DNA of 64,000 nucleotides from Siphonodentalium dalli (lineage: Eukaryota; Mollusca; Scaphopoda; Gadilida; Siphonodentaliidae): the NCBI GenBank assembly GCA_032622095.1, contig CP136064.1:134175129-134239128 (forward strand), in the 5' to 3' direction. A model generated the notes under the pieces. That model saw only the letters and a program-made list of their open reading frames with translations. It did no database searches and was not told the DNA's origin. The translations under genes and the position numbers were made by a program. Below are positions 33,981-44,940 of this stretch, in pieces. Every line of letters begins with the position of its first letter. Within the stretch, counting starts at the first letter, position 1.

Positions 33981-35254
33981 AATGACCCCAAAATGACCTG
34001 TTCCCATCTACATGAGATTATTAACATACATGACAAATTTCATGATGATCCAACCAAAGCTACGATCTGTAGCCTGTACCAAAATATTTAGTCATGCAAA
34101 GAGTAAAATTCAAGATGGCTGCTGGCAGCCATGTTTTTTGGCCAAACGACCCCAAAATGACTCGTTCCCATCTACATGTCAATATTAATATCCATGACAA
34201 ATTTCATGATGATCAGACAAACAGTATGACCTGTAGCCCGTGCTAATGGACTGAAATTTGAAATCCAAGATGGCCACTGGCGACCATGTTCTTTTGCCGA
34301 ATGACCCCAGAATGACTCGTTCCCATCTACATGTCAAAGTCAATAGCCATGACAAATCTCATAATGATCCGACCAAAGGTACGACCTGTAGCCCGTGCCA
34401 AAGGATTTAGTCATGCAAAGAGTCAAATCCAAGATGGCTGCTGGCGGCCATGTTTTTTGGCCGAACGACCCCAAAATGACTCCCATCTACATGTCAATAT
34501 TAATATCCATGACAAATTTCATGATGATCAGACGAACAGTATGACCTGTAGCCCATGCTAATGGATTGAATATTGAAATCCAAGATGGCCGCTGGCATGT
34601 TTTTTTGCTGAATGACCCCAAAATGACCTGTTCCCATCTACATGAGATTATTAACATACATGACAAATTTCATGATGATCCAACCAAAGCTACGATCTGT
34701 AGCCTGTACCAAAATATTTAGTCATGCAAAGAGTAAAATTCAAGATGGCTGCTGGCAGCCATGTTTTTTGGCCAAACGACCCCAAAATGACTCGTTCCCA
34801 TCTACATGTCAATATTAATATCCATGACAAATTTCATGATGATCAGACAAACAGTATGACCTGTAGCCCGTGCTAATGGACTGAAATTTGAAATCCAAGA
34901 TGGCCACTGGCGACCATGTTCTTTTGCCGAATGACCCCAGAATGACTCGTTCCCATCTACATGTCAAAGTCAATAGCCATGACAAATCTCATAATGATCC
35001 GACCAAAGGTACGACCTGTAGCCCGTGCCAAAGGATTTAGTCATGCAAAGAGTCAAATCCAAGATGGCTGCTGGCGGCCATGTTTTTTGGCCGAACGACC
35101 CCAAAATGACTCCCATCTACATGTCAATATTAATATCCATGACAAATTTCATGATGATCAGACGAACAGTATGACCTGTAGCCCATGCTAATGGATTGAA
35201 TATTGAAATCCAAGATGGCCGCTGGCATGTTTTTTTGCTGAATGACCCCAAAAT
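33981..35254 (+). repeat. 630-bp tandem duplication of four satellite monomers
   Basis: 33981-34610 is repeated at 34611-35240, and identity continues to about 35254. I see no difference in direct comparison, including long reading-frame shadows of 76 codons that are identical 630 bases apart. Each block has four monomers in A-B-A-B order. Neighbouring monomers differ by 5-15 percent, so this is a recent block duplication or an assembly artefact. Confidence 0.92.
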
Positions 35255-35255
35255 T

Positions 35256-38200
35256 TTTAGCTAAAAATTACTATAGGGAAGAGTTATGTCCCTGGTCGCA
35301 CCCCTATTTGACCTGGTGAACCCAATGGAACAAATCTTAATCCCAGTCACCCAAGGACTCTCTATACCAAAATGTATGCTAAATATGTCAAATGGTTCTT
35401 GAGAAGATGTTTTAAGAATAACTATTGAGGGAAAGAATTATGTCCCTGGCTCCGACCCTATTTGACCCAGTGATCCAATTCTGAATCAAATCTGAATCCT
35501 AGTCACCCATACCAAATATAAGCTGAATAGGCCTGATGACATTTTAAGAATTACAATGGATGGACAAGTTATGTCCCTGGCTCCGCCCTTATTTGATCCG
35601 GTGATTTAATTTTAACACATCTGTATCACTGTCACCCAAGGACCTTCCATACCAATTATAAGCTAAATAGCCCGATGATTCTTGAGAAGATGTTTTAAGA
35701 ATTACTATGGATGGAAAGAGTTAGGCCCCTTGCTATGCCACTTCTTTTGACCATGTGACCCCCATTTGAACAGAACTGAATCCCAGCCACCTAGGGAATA
35801 TCCACACAAAATATGACTCATATTCTTTATCTCAGGTAAGCTAAGAAAAATGCCTCCTTCTTTCTCATCCAGTTTCCCATATCTAATTGCCTGAGAAAAC
35901 CAGTATTTAGTTTTACTGGCCTAACTGTCAGATTCATCATTCACACTTGGCCTTGGGAGTTTGTTATCATAAGTCATAGGTCATTTATATACAAACTCTC
36001 TAACAGGCAGAGAATTTTAGGGTATTAAATCAATGTGACTTATATATGGTGTTAAGTAAACATTCTGTGATGGCAGGCACCTTCCTCGTATCTCATAGAG
36101 CTCTGAGTATGTACTGTTTGCATGTTCTTGATTTTAGACTGATTTAAACCAAATTTGGTTAAGGGGTCATCTCAAATTATCTCAAAATCAGCCTATTTCC
36201 CGATAGATCCCGATAGCATATATATACAGTTATCCGGAAATTATCGGGAAATGATGCAACGTTTTTCGGGAAATTATCGGAATATTTACTTAGTCTATCG
36301 GGATTCAATCGGAGTTTACTTATTTCGGAGTATCATATTCCGAAAACAACACCGCATGTTGTTTGGAAAGTTTCTGTATCGGGATTACTCGGGACTTTTA
36401 TCGGGATTATATGTTTTATAGGCCTATCTTTATAATTGATTTAATAGTTTCCTAATATGAGAAATCGTCAGTATAAAGTTTTACAGTATCGGGGAACACG
36501 TACCTGTCGCAGAACTATTATGTATACTGTGGTGATCAGTGGGGGCTACGTAAAATATCGGTATTTTACCCGGACAATACACCCCACCCATCGGGAAATC
36601 TTCAAAATCAAGTCGCAGGGAGCATACCCAAATATGTATGCAGTTGTATACTATCTTCAAAGCTTGTGTTTGTAATATGTTTAAATACCTCCGACTTTTA
36701 AATATGGAGGAAATAAAGATATATATTTATGGCAAATGCAAAAGATTTGTATTTATTCGCGAATCGCCGACGACACAATTAATTAATGAGTGCACAATCG
36801 AGTGCTTTAGAAATAAACTGACTGATCTAGGCAGTCATAACATGAGATGTCGTATGTTCAAAATTTAGCCCGATTCCAGGAATTGGGGTCATCAATATTT
36901 ACGTTTCTGGGAACAAAACATGTGTAGGCCCCATATATAATATATGCAGTCATGCGCGAAGTCACTTGATCGTGCCTGTCGTGCTCGAAGAAGACAAATC
37001 ATTATCAAATTTCACACAGCTAGTGAACAGATTTATAAAACAATTTCAAACATGGGACAACTCCTGCTTAAAGAAAGAAAAATATAACTCCACAGTGGAT
37101 TAAACTTTAAGCATGAAATGGGGGGGGGGGTAGATCGATCATGCACGCCGTGAGTATCTACTCTGTTCTCTATCCTTTAGTCAAGAGAATAGAGATTCGT
37201 AACATGACATGGGGGGGGGGGGGGGTCCTGCTGTATATGTATAATTTTAGCATTAACAATTTAGTAGTAATTCCATAGTTTTTTCATGAATCATTTTTTC
37301 TGGTAAATAAAAAGCGTCTATACAGACCTGTGGAACTATGAATGGAAAATTCCATGAAAATCTGCAGTGCAAAAATTATAAATACGCGAAGCAATCATAA
37401 CATTTAACTGACAATAAATGTGTGCATGGGCTGATTTTGTATATACTCTACATTAATTTTGTTTTCTGTAATTACTACTAATTATAAATAGGCTGCATTG
37501 ATTATTTCGATAAGTTGAACATAGCCTAATTATGTTGACAGTGTCAAATGTCACGATTGCATCATCAAGGTCAAGGTAACACGATGCGATTTATTTGTAG
37601 TACCTATATTTCGTCATCTTTTTTCAAAAAGATGTCTTGCTAACTTTTATTTAGTTTGATATCTCAAATGCGCGTACTTTTATCGATATTAATAGCCAGT
37701 CCATCGTTTTAATACGACTTGACAATATTATGTCATATATGACGGGCATGATCGACGCATCGAAATGTGCAGGGATCTATCGATCATAACTGGGTCAAGT
37801 ACGAACATTAGGTGCATATGAGGTTCTCGGAGGGTTAAACAAATTTGTTAGCGCTGATTATTTTGTTCTTGTGTCAAGTTGTGTGATTACTAATGTTCAC
37901 ATTCACTGCGCATTATCACTTAGATAGCCTCCAGTAAATTCGCCAAATTGTGATGTGGAAAATTTAAGAATACGTGCACGTACACGTGCAAGACATGCCA
38001 TTTTCTAAAATAATGATTTAGCGCATTTTGTTATCTTCATTTTAAGAATTACCTTGTCAATTTTACACTGAGTATGATTGATAAAAAAAATACAATGGGA
38101 GAAATTATATTTATTGGCCGTAGTTTTGAGAACAAATTTATTCTTGAATGATGAATCGAAATCCTTGTTTACTAGACACTGATGGCGCCAAAAAAATAAG

Positions 38201-39530
38201 CGCAAATCAGGTGGGGGGAAATCAGCCAAACAATATAGTTCTCAAATATTGTTTAAAGAAAGCTACTTGCTATTGAAAATCAAATATTTGAAGCCAATGT
38301 GTGGTAATTATCGTAATCTTATGGTAATTTATTTGATTTTTATCAAATATATATTTGAATTTTTTCTCACGTTCACTTTGGGACCAGTCTATTGCTAGTG
38401 TCGAGGGATACTACCTTTATAATACTATTCCTTTTTATGTTTCCTTCAGAGCGCTTCTAGGAGATATGTGCTGTATGAATAATATGCAAAAATAATTCAA
38501 TGGACAATTTAATAACTTCGAATCAAAACTTGAAACGTGTCGAGTTTTAATTCTTTTAGACAAGCTTCCAACCCAATAAAAATGTGCTTACGAAGGAAGC
38601 TGTGGGCGAATCCAAAAGTAATGACAACACATTGAACCGGAAACAGAAACAAATATATAAATAAAACAACATGCTCGATTTGTCGTTTATCAAACAAAAC
38701 AGACATAATTGTTCTTGAAATAAATAAGTAAATTATCCAGAATTATCGGAAAGTTATTGGCATTGCTACGTACATTACTTTCGGAAAGTTATCGGGATTT
38801 TTTTTCGGGAAATCAGCGTGTTATCGGAATATTTGGATGCGGTATTGGGATATTTTCGGCAAATGGCGACCGCTCTATCGGGATCTATCGGGAAATTTAG
38901 AAGATAGTATTTGAGTTATCAGGATCCTATCGGGATATTTATCAGGATCCCGATAGTAGTTTTGATATGACCCCTAAGTCACTCTGGTGGATGTTATAAT
39001 GGTGTTATCTTTTTATTTAATTTAAAAGTAAAAAAAAAAAATTAAATTGAGCAAGAAATTAATCTCAATAAAAAAAAATTGTTCGAGAAAAAAAAAACAA
39101 CAAATAATTTTTTATTTTTTTCAAATAATTTTGTTTGTTTGTTGTTTTTTTTAAGAGTTGTGTCCCTGGCTCCTGCCCCTATTTGACCCAGTGACCCCAT
39201 TTTAACAAATATGAGCCCCAGTCACCCAAGGACCCTCCATACCAAATATAAGCTAAATCGGCCCAATAGTTTTTGAGAAGAAGTCATTCTAAGAATTACT
39301 ATGGAGGAATAGAGTTATGACCCTGCTTTCGCAACTATTTGACCCAGTGACCTCATTTTAACAAATCTGAATGTGAGTCACCTAGGGAACATCCACACCA
39401 TATATGAACCCATTCGGTCTTATGGTTCCGAAGAAGATGTTTAAAGAATTGTTGACGGACGGATGGACGGACGGACGGACGAGGAGTGATGACTATAGCT
39501 CCACCGGAGACTTCGTCTCAGGTGAGCTAA
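35256..39530 (+). mobile_element. Second tandem-cored Helentron-like element (TGTCCCTGG family)
   Basis: The left end TTTTTAGCTAAAAATTACTA and the right end GGTGAGCTAA show GAGCTAAAAA-type termini like E1-E5. The core has units of about 130-155 bp with TTATGTCCCTGG, CTATTTGACC and CACCCAAGGAC at 35286, 35441, 35572 and about 35722, and again at about 39165 and 39320. Just before the right end comes a GGACGGAC microsatellite and an imperfect hairpin (TAGCTCCACCGGAGAC - TTC - GTCTCAGGTGAGCTA). A Harbinger-like element is nested at 36163-38974. No coding region is seen. Confidence 0.65.
36163..38974. mobile_element. Harbinger-like TIR element with TAA target duplication
   Basis: The ends GGGGTCATCTCAAA and (inverted) GGGGTCATATCAAA match at 13 of 14 bases and are flanked by TAA on both sides (36160-36162 and 38975-38977). 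Next to each end lie many TATCGGGA/TCGGGAAAT words (36195-36410 and 38740-38955), pointing inward as degenerate subterminal repeats. A 3-bp TAA duplication with GGG-type ends suits PIF/Harbinger. No transposase is recognised in the 2.8 kb. The empty site is confirmed: the flanks join into a block (CAAATTTGGTTAA then GTCACTCTGG) seen uninterrupted at about 48420-48470 and, inverted, at 13900-13970. Confidence 0.7.
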
Positions 39531-39884
39531 AAACATTACGGCCTGTAGCCTGTGGTAATATATAGAATTTTAAAATCCAAGATGGCTGCTGGCCATGTTT
39601 TTTTGCCGAATGACCCTAAAATGACTCGTTCCCATTTACATGTCAATATTAACATCCACTACAAATTTCATGATGAATGGATTGATTTTTTAAAATCCAA
39701 GATAGCTGCTGGTGGTAATTTTTTTTGCTGAATGATCCCAAAATGACTCGTTCGCATCTACATGTCAATGTCAACAGCTATGACAAATTCATAATGTCCG
39801 ACCAAAGATATGACCTGTAGCCCATGTTAATGGAAATTGGTGTCAGCCGTCTCCGTGCACACACACGCACACGGATTACGGATT

Positions 39885-40380
39885 TAACTGAAAAACTTTC
39901 TAGAAATCTAGGTCAGTGAATTTATACCCAGGGATACTGTGAAGACCCTCTATTCCGTACTCATTATTCCACATCTCACCTATTTAAATGCCATTTGGTG
40001 CTCAACAACAAACAAAAAAAACATTGAAAAGATTGAGAAATTACAGAATATTTAGATCCATTACAAAGCTGTCGTATAACAAGAGAAAACAAGACATTTG
40101 GAAGGAGAATAATTTGTTACTGCTGGAGGACATTGGGAACATGCAATTTTTTTTAAATTTTGACATTAATTCCACAAAAAAAACTTCCAAAATCAGAACT
40201 GCCAAAGCTAAGAGTGCAATATCTACCAGAGCTAGATGCCTCTGGAATCAACTGCCATGTGACTGTCAGGAATGAATAGAAACTGATGAAACTTATTCAA
40301 ATTATATAAAAAAAAGTTTCTTATTGACAAATATTCATCTAAAACCTGATATTTCTTTCATAAATGATCTACATTGACAC
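39885..40380 (+). pseudogene. LINE RT fragment, 3' part of the split LINE
   Basis: Broken frames give TEKLSRN, then SVLIIPHLTYLNAIW, KNIEKIEKLQ, LLLEDIGNMQ and KSAISTRARCLWNQLP. They match the C-terminal half of the intact LINE (LIIPYLTYCNAIW, DIGNMQL, KSAISNKARELWNSLP). The join with 32224 loses almost nothing, so the 7.66 kb between is an insertion. The open stretch at 39988-40275 is its longest surviving frame. Confidence 0.85.
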
Positions 40381-41096
40381 AAGACTGATTTCTAGCCGCG
40401 GCAGTAAATAGATACTTGAATAGAGAGGAAATTTTTATTCTCTGTCATACTATCATTTACATGTAGCATCAATCTACCTTCTCTAGCCGGGTGTCTTCAC
40501 TGCTGAAACTCAATTTGGATAACTTGTATTATTTAACTTGATTTAATTTGAAGCTTGAAAGTTGAATGAAAACCAATCAAATTATTATCTCCAACTCTCC
40601 ATGTAAACATTACAAATTATCAATGTAAATCATAAAAGCACCTTTTTCCTACCAATTATTGATTGATTGTAGACTGAGATTGATAGGGCCTACGACAGAT
40701 CACACTGACATGCCCCCATGGCCTATACTGGCTGCCAAAGGCCAGTTTGGATTATGGGCCCATGTCGGCGAATCAGGTCACAGCATAGGACTTGAATGTA
40801 AATCAACCATATTTTACTCTATTGAAACAGGTGAGAAATGACAATTGATCCCTCCCTCCCTTCACACCCACCCCCATCCCCATCATCCCATTCGATCCCT
40901 GTAATCATTCAACTGCACCTCTTGAACATAAGCACTGCACCTCATGATATACGTGAATACAATGCTATCTGTATATATTATCATAAGGGCCCGGCCTTGA
41001 TAAGTTGAACCTTTGCAAGGTCCTGTTTTTACATTATTATTATTTTTATGACATTTGGTATCAAATAAACTCTAATTGGATCTTGAATCTTGAAAC
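40381..41096 (+). mobile_element. 3' UTR and 3' end of the split LINE
   Basis: After the RT remnant, non-coding DNA leads to a stem (GGCCTTG at 40993-40999 with CAAGGTC at 41016-41022), a T/A-rich stretch, ATCAAATAAA and two ATCTTGA units ending near 41096. Stem, AATAAA-like signal and tandem tail have the same order as in the LINE at 3806-7600. Within it, 40673-40830 looks like an exon by chance or by insertion; see findings. Confidence 0.65.
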
Positions 41097-41657
41097 ATGA
41101 TAAGGGGAGTTGAACAATTTTGCCAACATGAAAAGACACATTTAAAATCAAACTAAATTTTTTCTTTAAACGTCTTTACTTCCTCTTTGTTTTTGACAAG
41201 GAAATCAATATTAATTAGCTTTAATACCAGCCTTTTCAAGATAGTTTTTTCTTGCTAAAATGTGATTATATGATAAAATGGATCTCAAATTCGTCGCAAT
41301 TATAACAAAATTTATTAACCTCGTCCAATAAATTCGTTTCAAACTGTGCTAAAGCTCGACTCGAATTGAATTTAGTGCACTCAGTTAATAATTTGAATAG
41401 AATTGCGACTCATTAGAGATCATCTATATATGATACTTATTTTGATGAGTAAAAAAATATTGTTTTATAGCTGGTGGACAACCAACCACCTCAGCCAATA
41501 TACCTGTAAAAACAAATACAATATATATTGGGGGTGGAGCCTTAATATAAGAAGTTATATATATTCTTACTGAATTACAATGAAATATTATGTCCCGACT
41601 CCGAGTAAATTTACTCACATGATATTGAAACAAAATGGTAATCTATTAAATACAAAC
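41097..41657. other. Intron sequence next to CHTF18 exon, nothing recognised
   Basis: A+T-rich intron with no element ends. The donor GTTTGT lies at its right boundary (41657 downward on minus). Confidence 0.5.
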
Positions 41658-43309
41658 CTGCATTCTCAGGCTTATGTTCAGCAACTTTTGCATGAGATTT
41701 GGCCAGAACATCATTTGGATTCTCATTTCTCCTCATTTTCTCTAAGTCAATTTCTCTGGAAATTAACTGTTTTGCAGCATAAGTCAGTGTCTTCCTCTGC
41801 TTCAGCCCAGGAAAACTTGTCAACTCATCTAACTTTGGCTCAAGAATGTAGTTGTATTGACCATCAAGATTCTTCTCCTGTCGGTATGTCATGTTATAAG
41901 CGATCATTATTTGAATAAGGTTCTTTAACTCTTCTTTTTCCCGATTACTGTACAGCTGTGTGTTAATGGGTCGAAGATTGGGCTGAATTATCTCAATAAG
42001 TGGAGATAAAACCTCCATTGACAAAACTTCTATATTTATGTATTTTCTAACGATTGGAGACATTTCTAAAAACATTGAAGTCACTAGGTTCTGACTTTTT
42101 GAAATTTTTGTTTTCATTTCATACTGTTTCTGAGGATACTGGACCTTCATTCCGACAGTTGATGCAAATAGCAAATGGAAGAGAACACTAATGTATGGCA
42201 CATATTTCATCAGAGAGTAGTCTTGCGAGAGTCCTGTGTATTTGTTTATAATATCTACAAATTGAAGCCATTCTGTCGCTGTTGTTAGTGAATGAAGATG
42301 AGGATCTTTACATTTAGCATCCAGGTAATTCTCGTATATACCTTGAGTCACTTTTTCATATTCACCTGCAGCATATGTCATTTGCAAAATATTGTGAAAC
42401 CTCACATTCAGCGATGATTTATTTTTCACAAATTCTGAATTTTCATTTATGTCGAACAAACTGACAAATTTATTATGCATCTGACGAGGCATTTTGAATA
42501 TATCATCCCATAAAGAGAAAAAACTCTTCTGGACATCTTTGTTCCCAATATTAAGTCCCTGTATTACCTTCGTTGTGAGCTCCTTTGACTGACTCTGAAC
42601 AAACTGCAAGGTGTTAAGACATGTCCGAATGTCGTTTCCAGCCTTCGCACATAGTGCCAATAACGTATTGATGTCCGCCCGTATGCTTTCTCGTTTTATG
42701 ATCTCCTGGAGTCTGGATGCTAAGCGAGAAGGTTCAGTTGGTGGAAACGTCAGCACTAAAGCAGATGCCCGAAGCTGCCTCAATGAAGGTGTATAGAGTT
42801 CATTACATATACATATAATTGGTCGTCGCAGGGGCTCTTCTTTCTTTTTACCAGTCTTTGTCTCTCCGCATTTGATGATTGACAGCAGAATGTTAATTGC
42901 AGGTTGAGGAGCACCATCTATTTCATCAATCACAAGACAATTAGGGCGGGGATCCGCTTCAAGAACAGATTTCATCTGAGTTGTTGATTCAATTTTTGTT
43001 TTGAACACATCAGCAGTCCTATCGTCACTAGCATTCATTTCCACAGCATTGTACCCCGCATGATTAGCTATAATGCGTGCTAGTGTAGTTTTGCCCAAAC
43101 CTGGCGGACCACTCAGCATCACTACCTTATGCAGTGGTCGATTAAGCGAATCTAACTCCTCTTCCTCTTGTACATCTAATTGCTTCGACGCTTTCTTCTT
43201 CTTCTCTTTCTTCTTCTTCTCTTTCTTATGCAGCTTTATATCTTTTCCAAAGACGACATAATCCCACAGTCTTATCCAATGTAATAGGGAACGATTGACC
43301 ATCTCTTCA
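41658..43309 (-). CDS. CHTF18: CHTF18 central exon (AAA+ ATPase core and collar)
   Basis: The exon starts after TTTTCAG and continues the Ser codon of the previous exon. It encodes EEMVNRSLLHWIRLWD, a lysine/glutamate tract (HKKEKKKKEKKKK), Walker A GPPGLGKTT (43084-43110), VEMNASDDR, Walker B LVIDEIDGA, the sensor-1-like IICICNELY, SLRQLRA, DIRTCLNTLQF, and the collar region with GEYEKVTQGIYENYL, RPINTQLYSNREK, MTYRQE and ISREIDLEKMRR. Every block has a counterpart in human CHTF18, in order. It hydrolyses ATP to open PCNA within CTF18-RFC in the nucleus. One 1.65-kb exon for this whole part is unusual, since vertebrate genes split it into many exons. The lysine tract comes from a CTT/TTC microsatellite-like stretch. 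Confidence 0.93.
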
Positions 43310-43524
43310 CTGAAAACAGATGTAGTTGAATTACTTTATAAGAATATGATAACGGATGTTATTATAGTTGGTTATTTTGCTTTACAGCAAGGTTTTTATT
43401 TAATTTTGGGAATATGGATTTTTTTCCAATGAACCAGACTCTAAAAACTGAAAAGACTTGGACTCCATTGAGCAGGGGTCTTCACCTTGAAATTTCTAAT
43501 TGCACACCACTGATCAATCGCCAA

Positions 43525-43552
43525 CCCCCCCCCCCCCCCCCCCCCCCCCCCC
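43525..43552. repeat. Poly-C tract (28 C)
   Basis: This is an uninterrupted run of 28 C about 220 bp inside the intron from the central CHTF18 exon. Its length is likely to be polymorphic or misread. Confidence 0.9.
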
Positions 43553-43708
43553 ACCCTAACCAGACAACTAGACCACAGTCCTATGTTCACAAATTGGCTG
43601 AAATTAGATAAACCCTTTTTCAAAATGAGAGATGATGTGAATGTCTTCTGCACCTAAAAACTCTACATACACAATAAGAACTGATGCTCATACAAACTTT
43701 TCTCTAAA

Positions 43709-44060
43709 TTGGGTCTAGATATTTTGAAATATATTGAACTGGGAAGATTAATGGTTATCAGTGATTTAAATGCACATATTAACAAGCATGACTTGGATTT
43801 TATACCATATGATGGATGCGAACACTTGCACTCCTTTGTACCAGACAACTACATAGCTGATAGTGTTCACTTGCATCACAATACCGAATTCAAGCAAATC
43901 ACTGAAACATACGGTAAAGAAGTCCTTGATATATGTGTTGGAACTAAATTAAGGATTTTAATTAAATGGCAGAACTTTAGGGGACTCTGCAGGGAAAATT
44001 ACTTTTCGCGGCTACTCTGAAAGCTCAATTGTTGATTACTGTTTTATGCTCTGACAACAT
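43709..44060 (+). pseudogene. LINE endonuclease fragment
   Basis: The frame from 43709 reads LGRLMVISDLNAHI, then LDFIPYDG and YGKEVLDICVGTKLRILI. After a frameshift near 43980 the sequence gives GDSAGKITFRGYS and SSIVDYCF. The pattern GDFNAHI...DFIP...GK.LLD.C....LRILNGR..GD..G..T......S.VDY is that of apurinic-type endonucleases of invertebrate LINEs; here GDFNA has become SDLNA. No RT follows. It is a different LINE lineage from the two RT-bearing copies. Confidence 0.75.
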
Positions 44061-44069
44061 GTTGAAGGA

Positions 44070-44940
44070 TATATTACACATAGAAATGGGAGAATACAAT
44101 AAAGAAATATATATTATATGACCACTGTTCCTTAAAGGCATGGATGGTCTTCATTGTAGGTTATAATTTAGAAATAACATTTACCAAATTATGAACATTT
44201 CCTCAAGAATATATTAAAGGTATAGTATAATGATAGTATGAATATGATATTATCCACAAAACACACTTTCTGTGAGAGAAAATGCAGTTTGATTGTTGTT
44301 ATGTTTTACGCGAAAAGCACCTTGGTTTCTTTATCAGTAGAGTCACAAAGTTATCTGTAGGTTTCCGGAAATTGTTGGCCAGTGTCGTGAATCTTCCACA
44401 TAAATGACAACCATGTGTTCGGACAAAAACATTCATTGTTCGCTGTATACGAATTATACTTCACATGTCAGATTTATCATAGGCAATCAAAGATTTATCA
44501 AAGGCAATCACCACGTAGCAATGAAAATGTATAATAAACATGCAGAAACAAGAAAGAAATGATACAATGAACACCCTCTGTGCTATTGAGATGACGTACT
44601 ATTGCATAATCTCTTTATTTAGATGTGCATGAATGCATAAATTCCTTATTTGGTGTGTGATGCAAATACGAATTGGATTAGTAAAATTAAATCTCTTTGA
44701 AAAAAAGCAATACTAATTAGGTGCGGCTCATGTCTTCTGTCTGATCATTCCCCAATCATGAGGTAGTAGAGTACATATTAACTGCCAATGGGTAGTATGC
44801 ATCGATTAAAGTGAGACTTGTTGTAATGACATAATTAATTTGATCTCCGCCTAGTTTTTATCATTATGTGATTGCCCGACCCCATCGTAAAACATATCAG
44901 AAAGTAACTAATATAACTAGAGATGGGCTTGTCCCAGATG
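44070..44940. other. Intron stretch without features
   Basis: Unique-looking A+T-rich DNA with a short TTTATCA.AGGCAATCA duplication at about 44475-44510. Nothing else is supported. Confidence 0.4.

Larger units (their letters stand above)
32225..39884 (+). mobile_element. Satellite-cored element E3 with further nested elements
   Basis: The head TGAAAGTGTCTATGACACTG at 32225 is followed by TAGCTCAACTTTGTAAAG and then a long array of monomers to 35250. A second head (TGAAAGTGTCAATG) at about 33024 shows that another copy lies inside the array. From 35256 to 39530 a second tandem-cored element interrupts it, and the last two monomers (39540-39840) follow. The tail has the CA-rich stretch (GCACACACACGCACACGG) but lacks the GCCATGG block and hairpin, so this 3' end is truncated. 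LINE sequence flanks both sides, so the complex entered a LINE. Confidence 0.7.
24504..41657 (-). other. CHTF18 intron of 17,154 bp, packed with nested elements
   Basis: Donor GTTTGT (41657 downward) and acceptor ATTCAG (24509-24504) bound it. It contains a Ty1/copia element inside a satellite-cored element (25606-31640), and a LINE split by a further nest (31643-41096). The plus-strand LINE and copia lie antisense to the gene. The rest (24510-25600) holds small repeats. Confidence 0.8.

Noticed and set aside
34331-35191. Two identical 76-codon plus-strand frames 630 bases apart
   Set aside because: They fall within satellite monomers duplicated as a block; there is no start context or protein-like pattern.
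36155-36868. Plus-strand frames of 72-88 codons as transposase of the Harbinger-like element
   Set aside because: No DDE motif or helix-turn-helix; the frames consist largely of the TCGGGA subterminal words.
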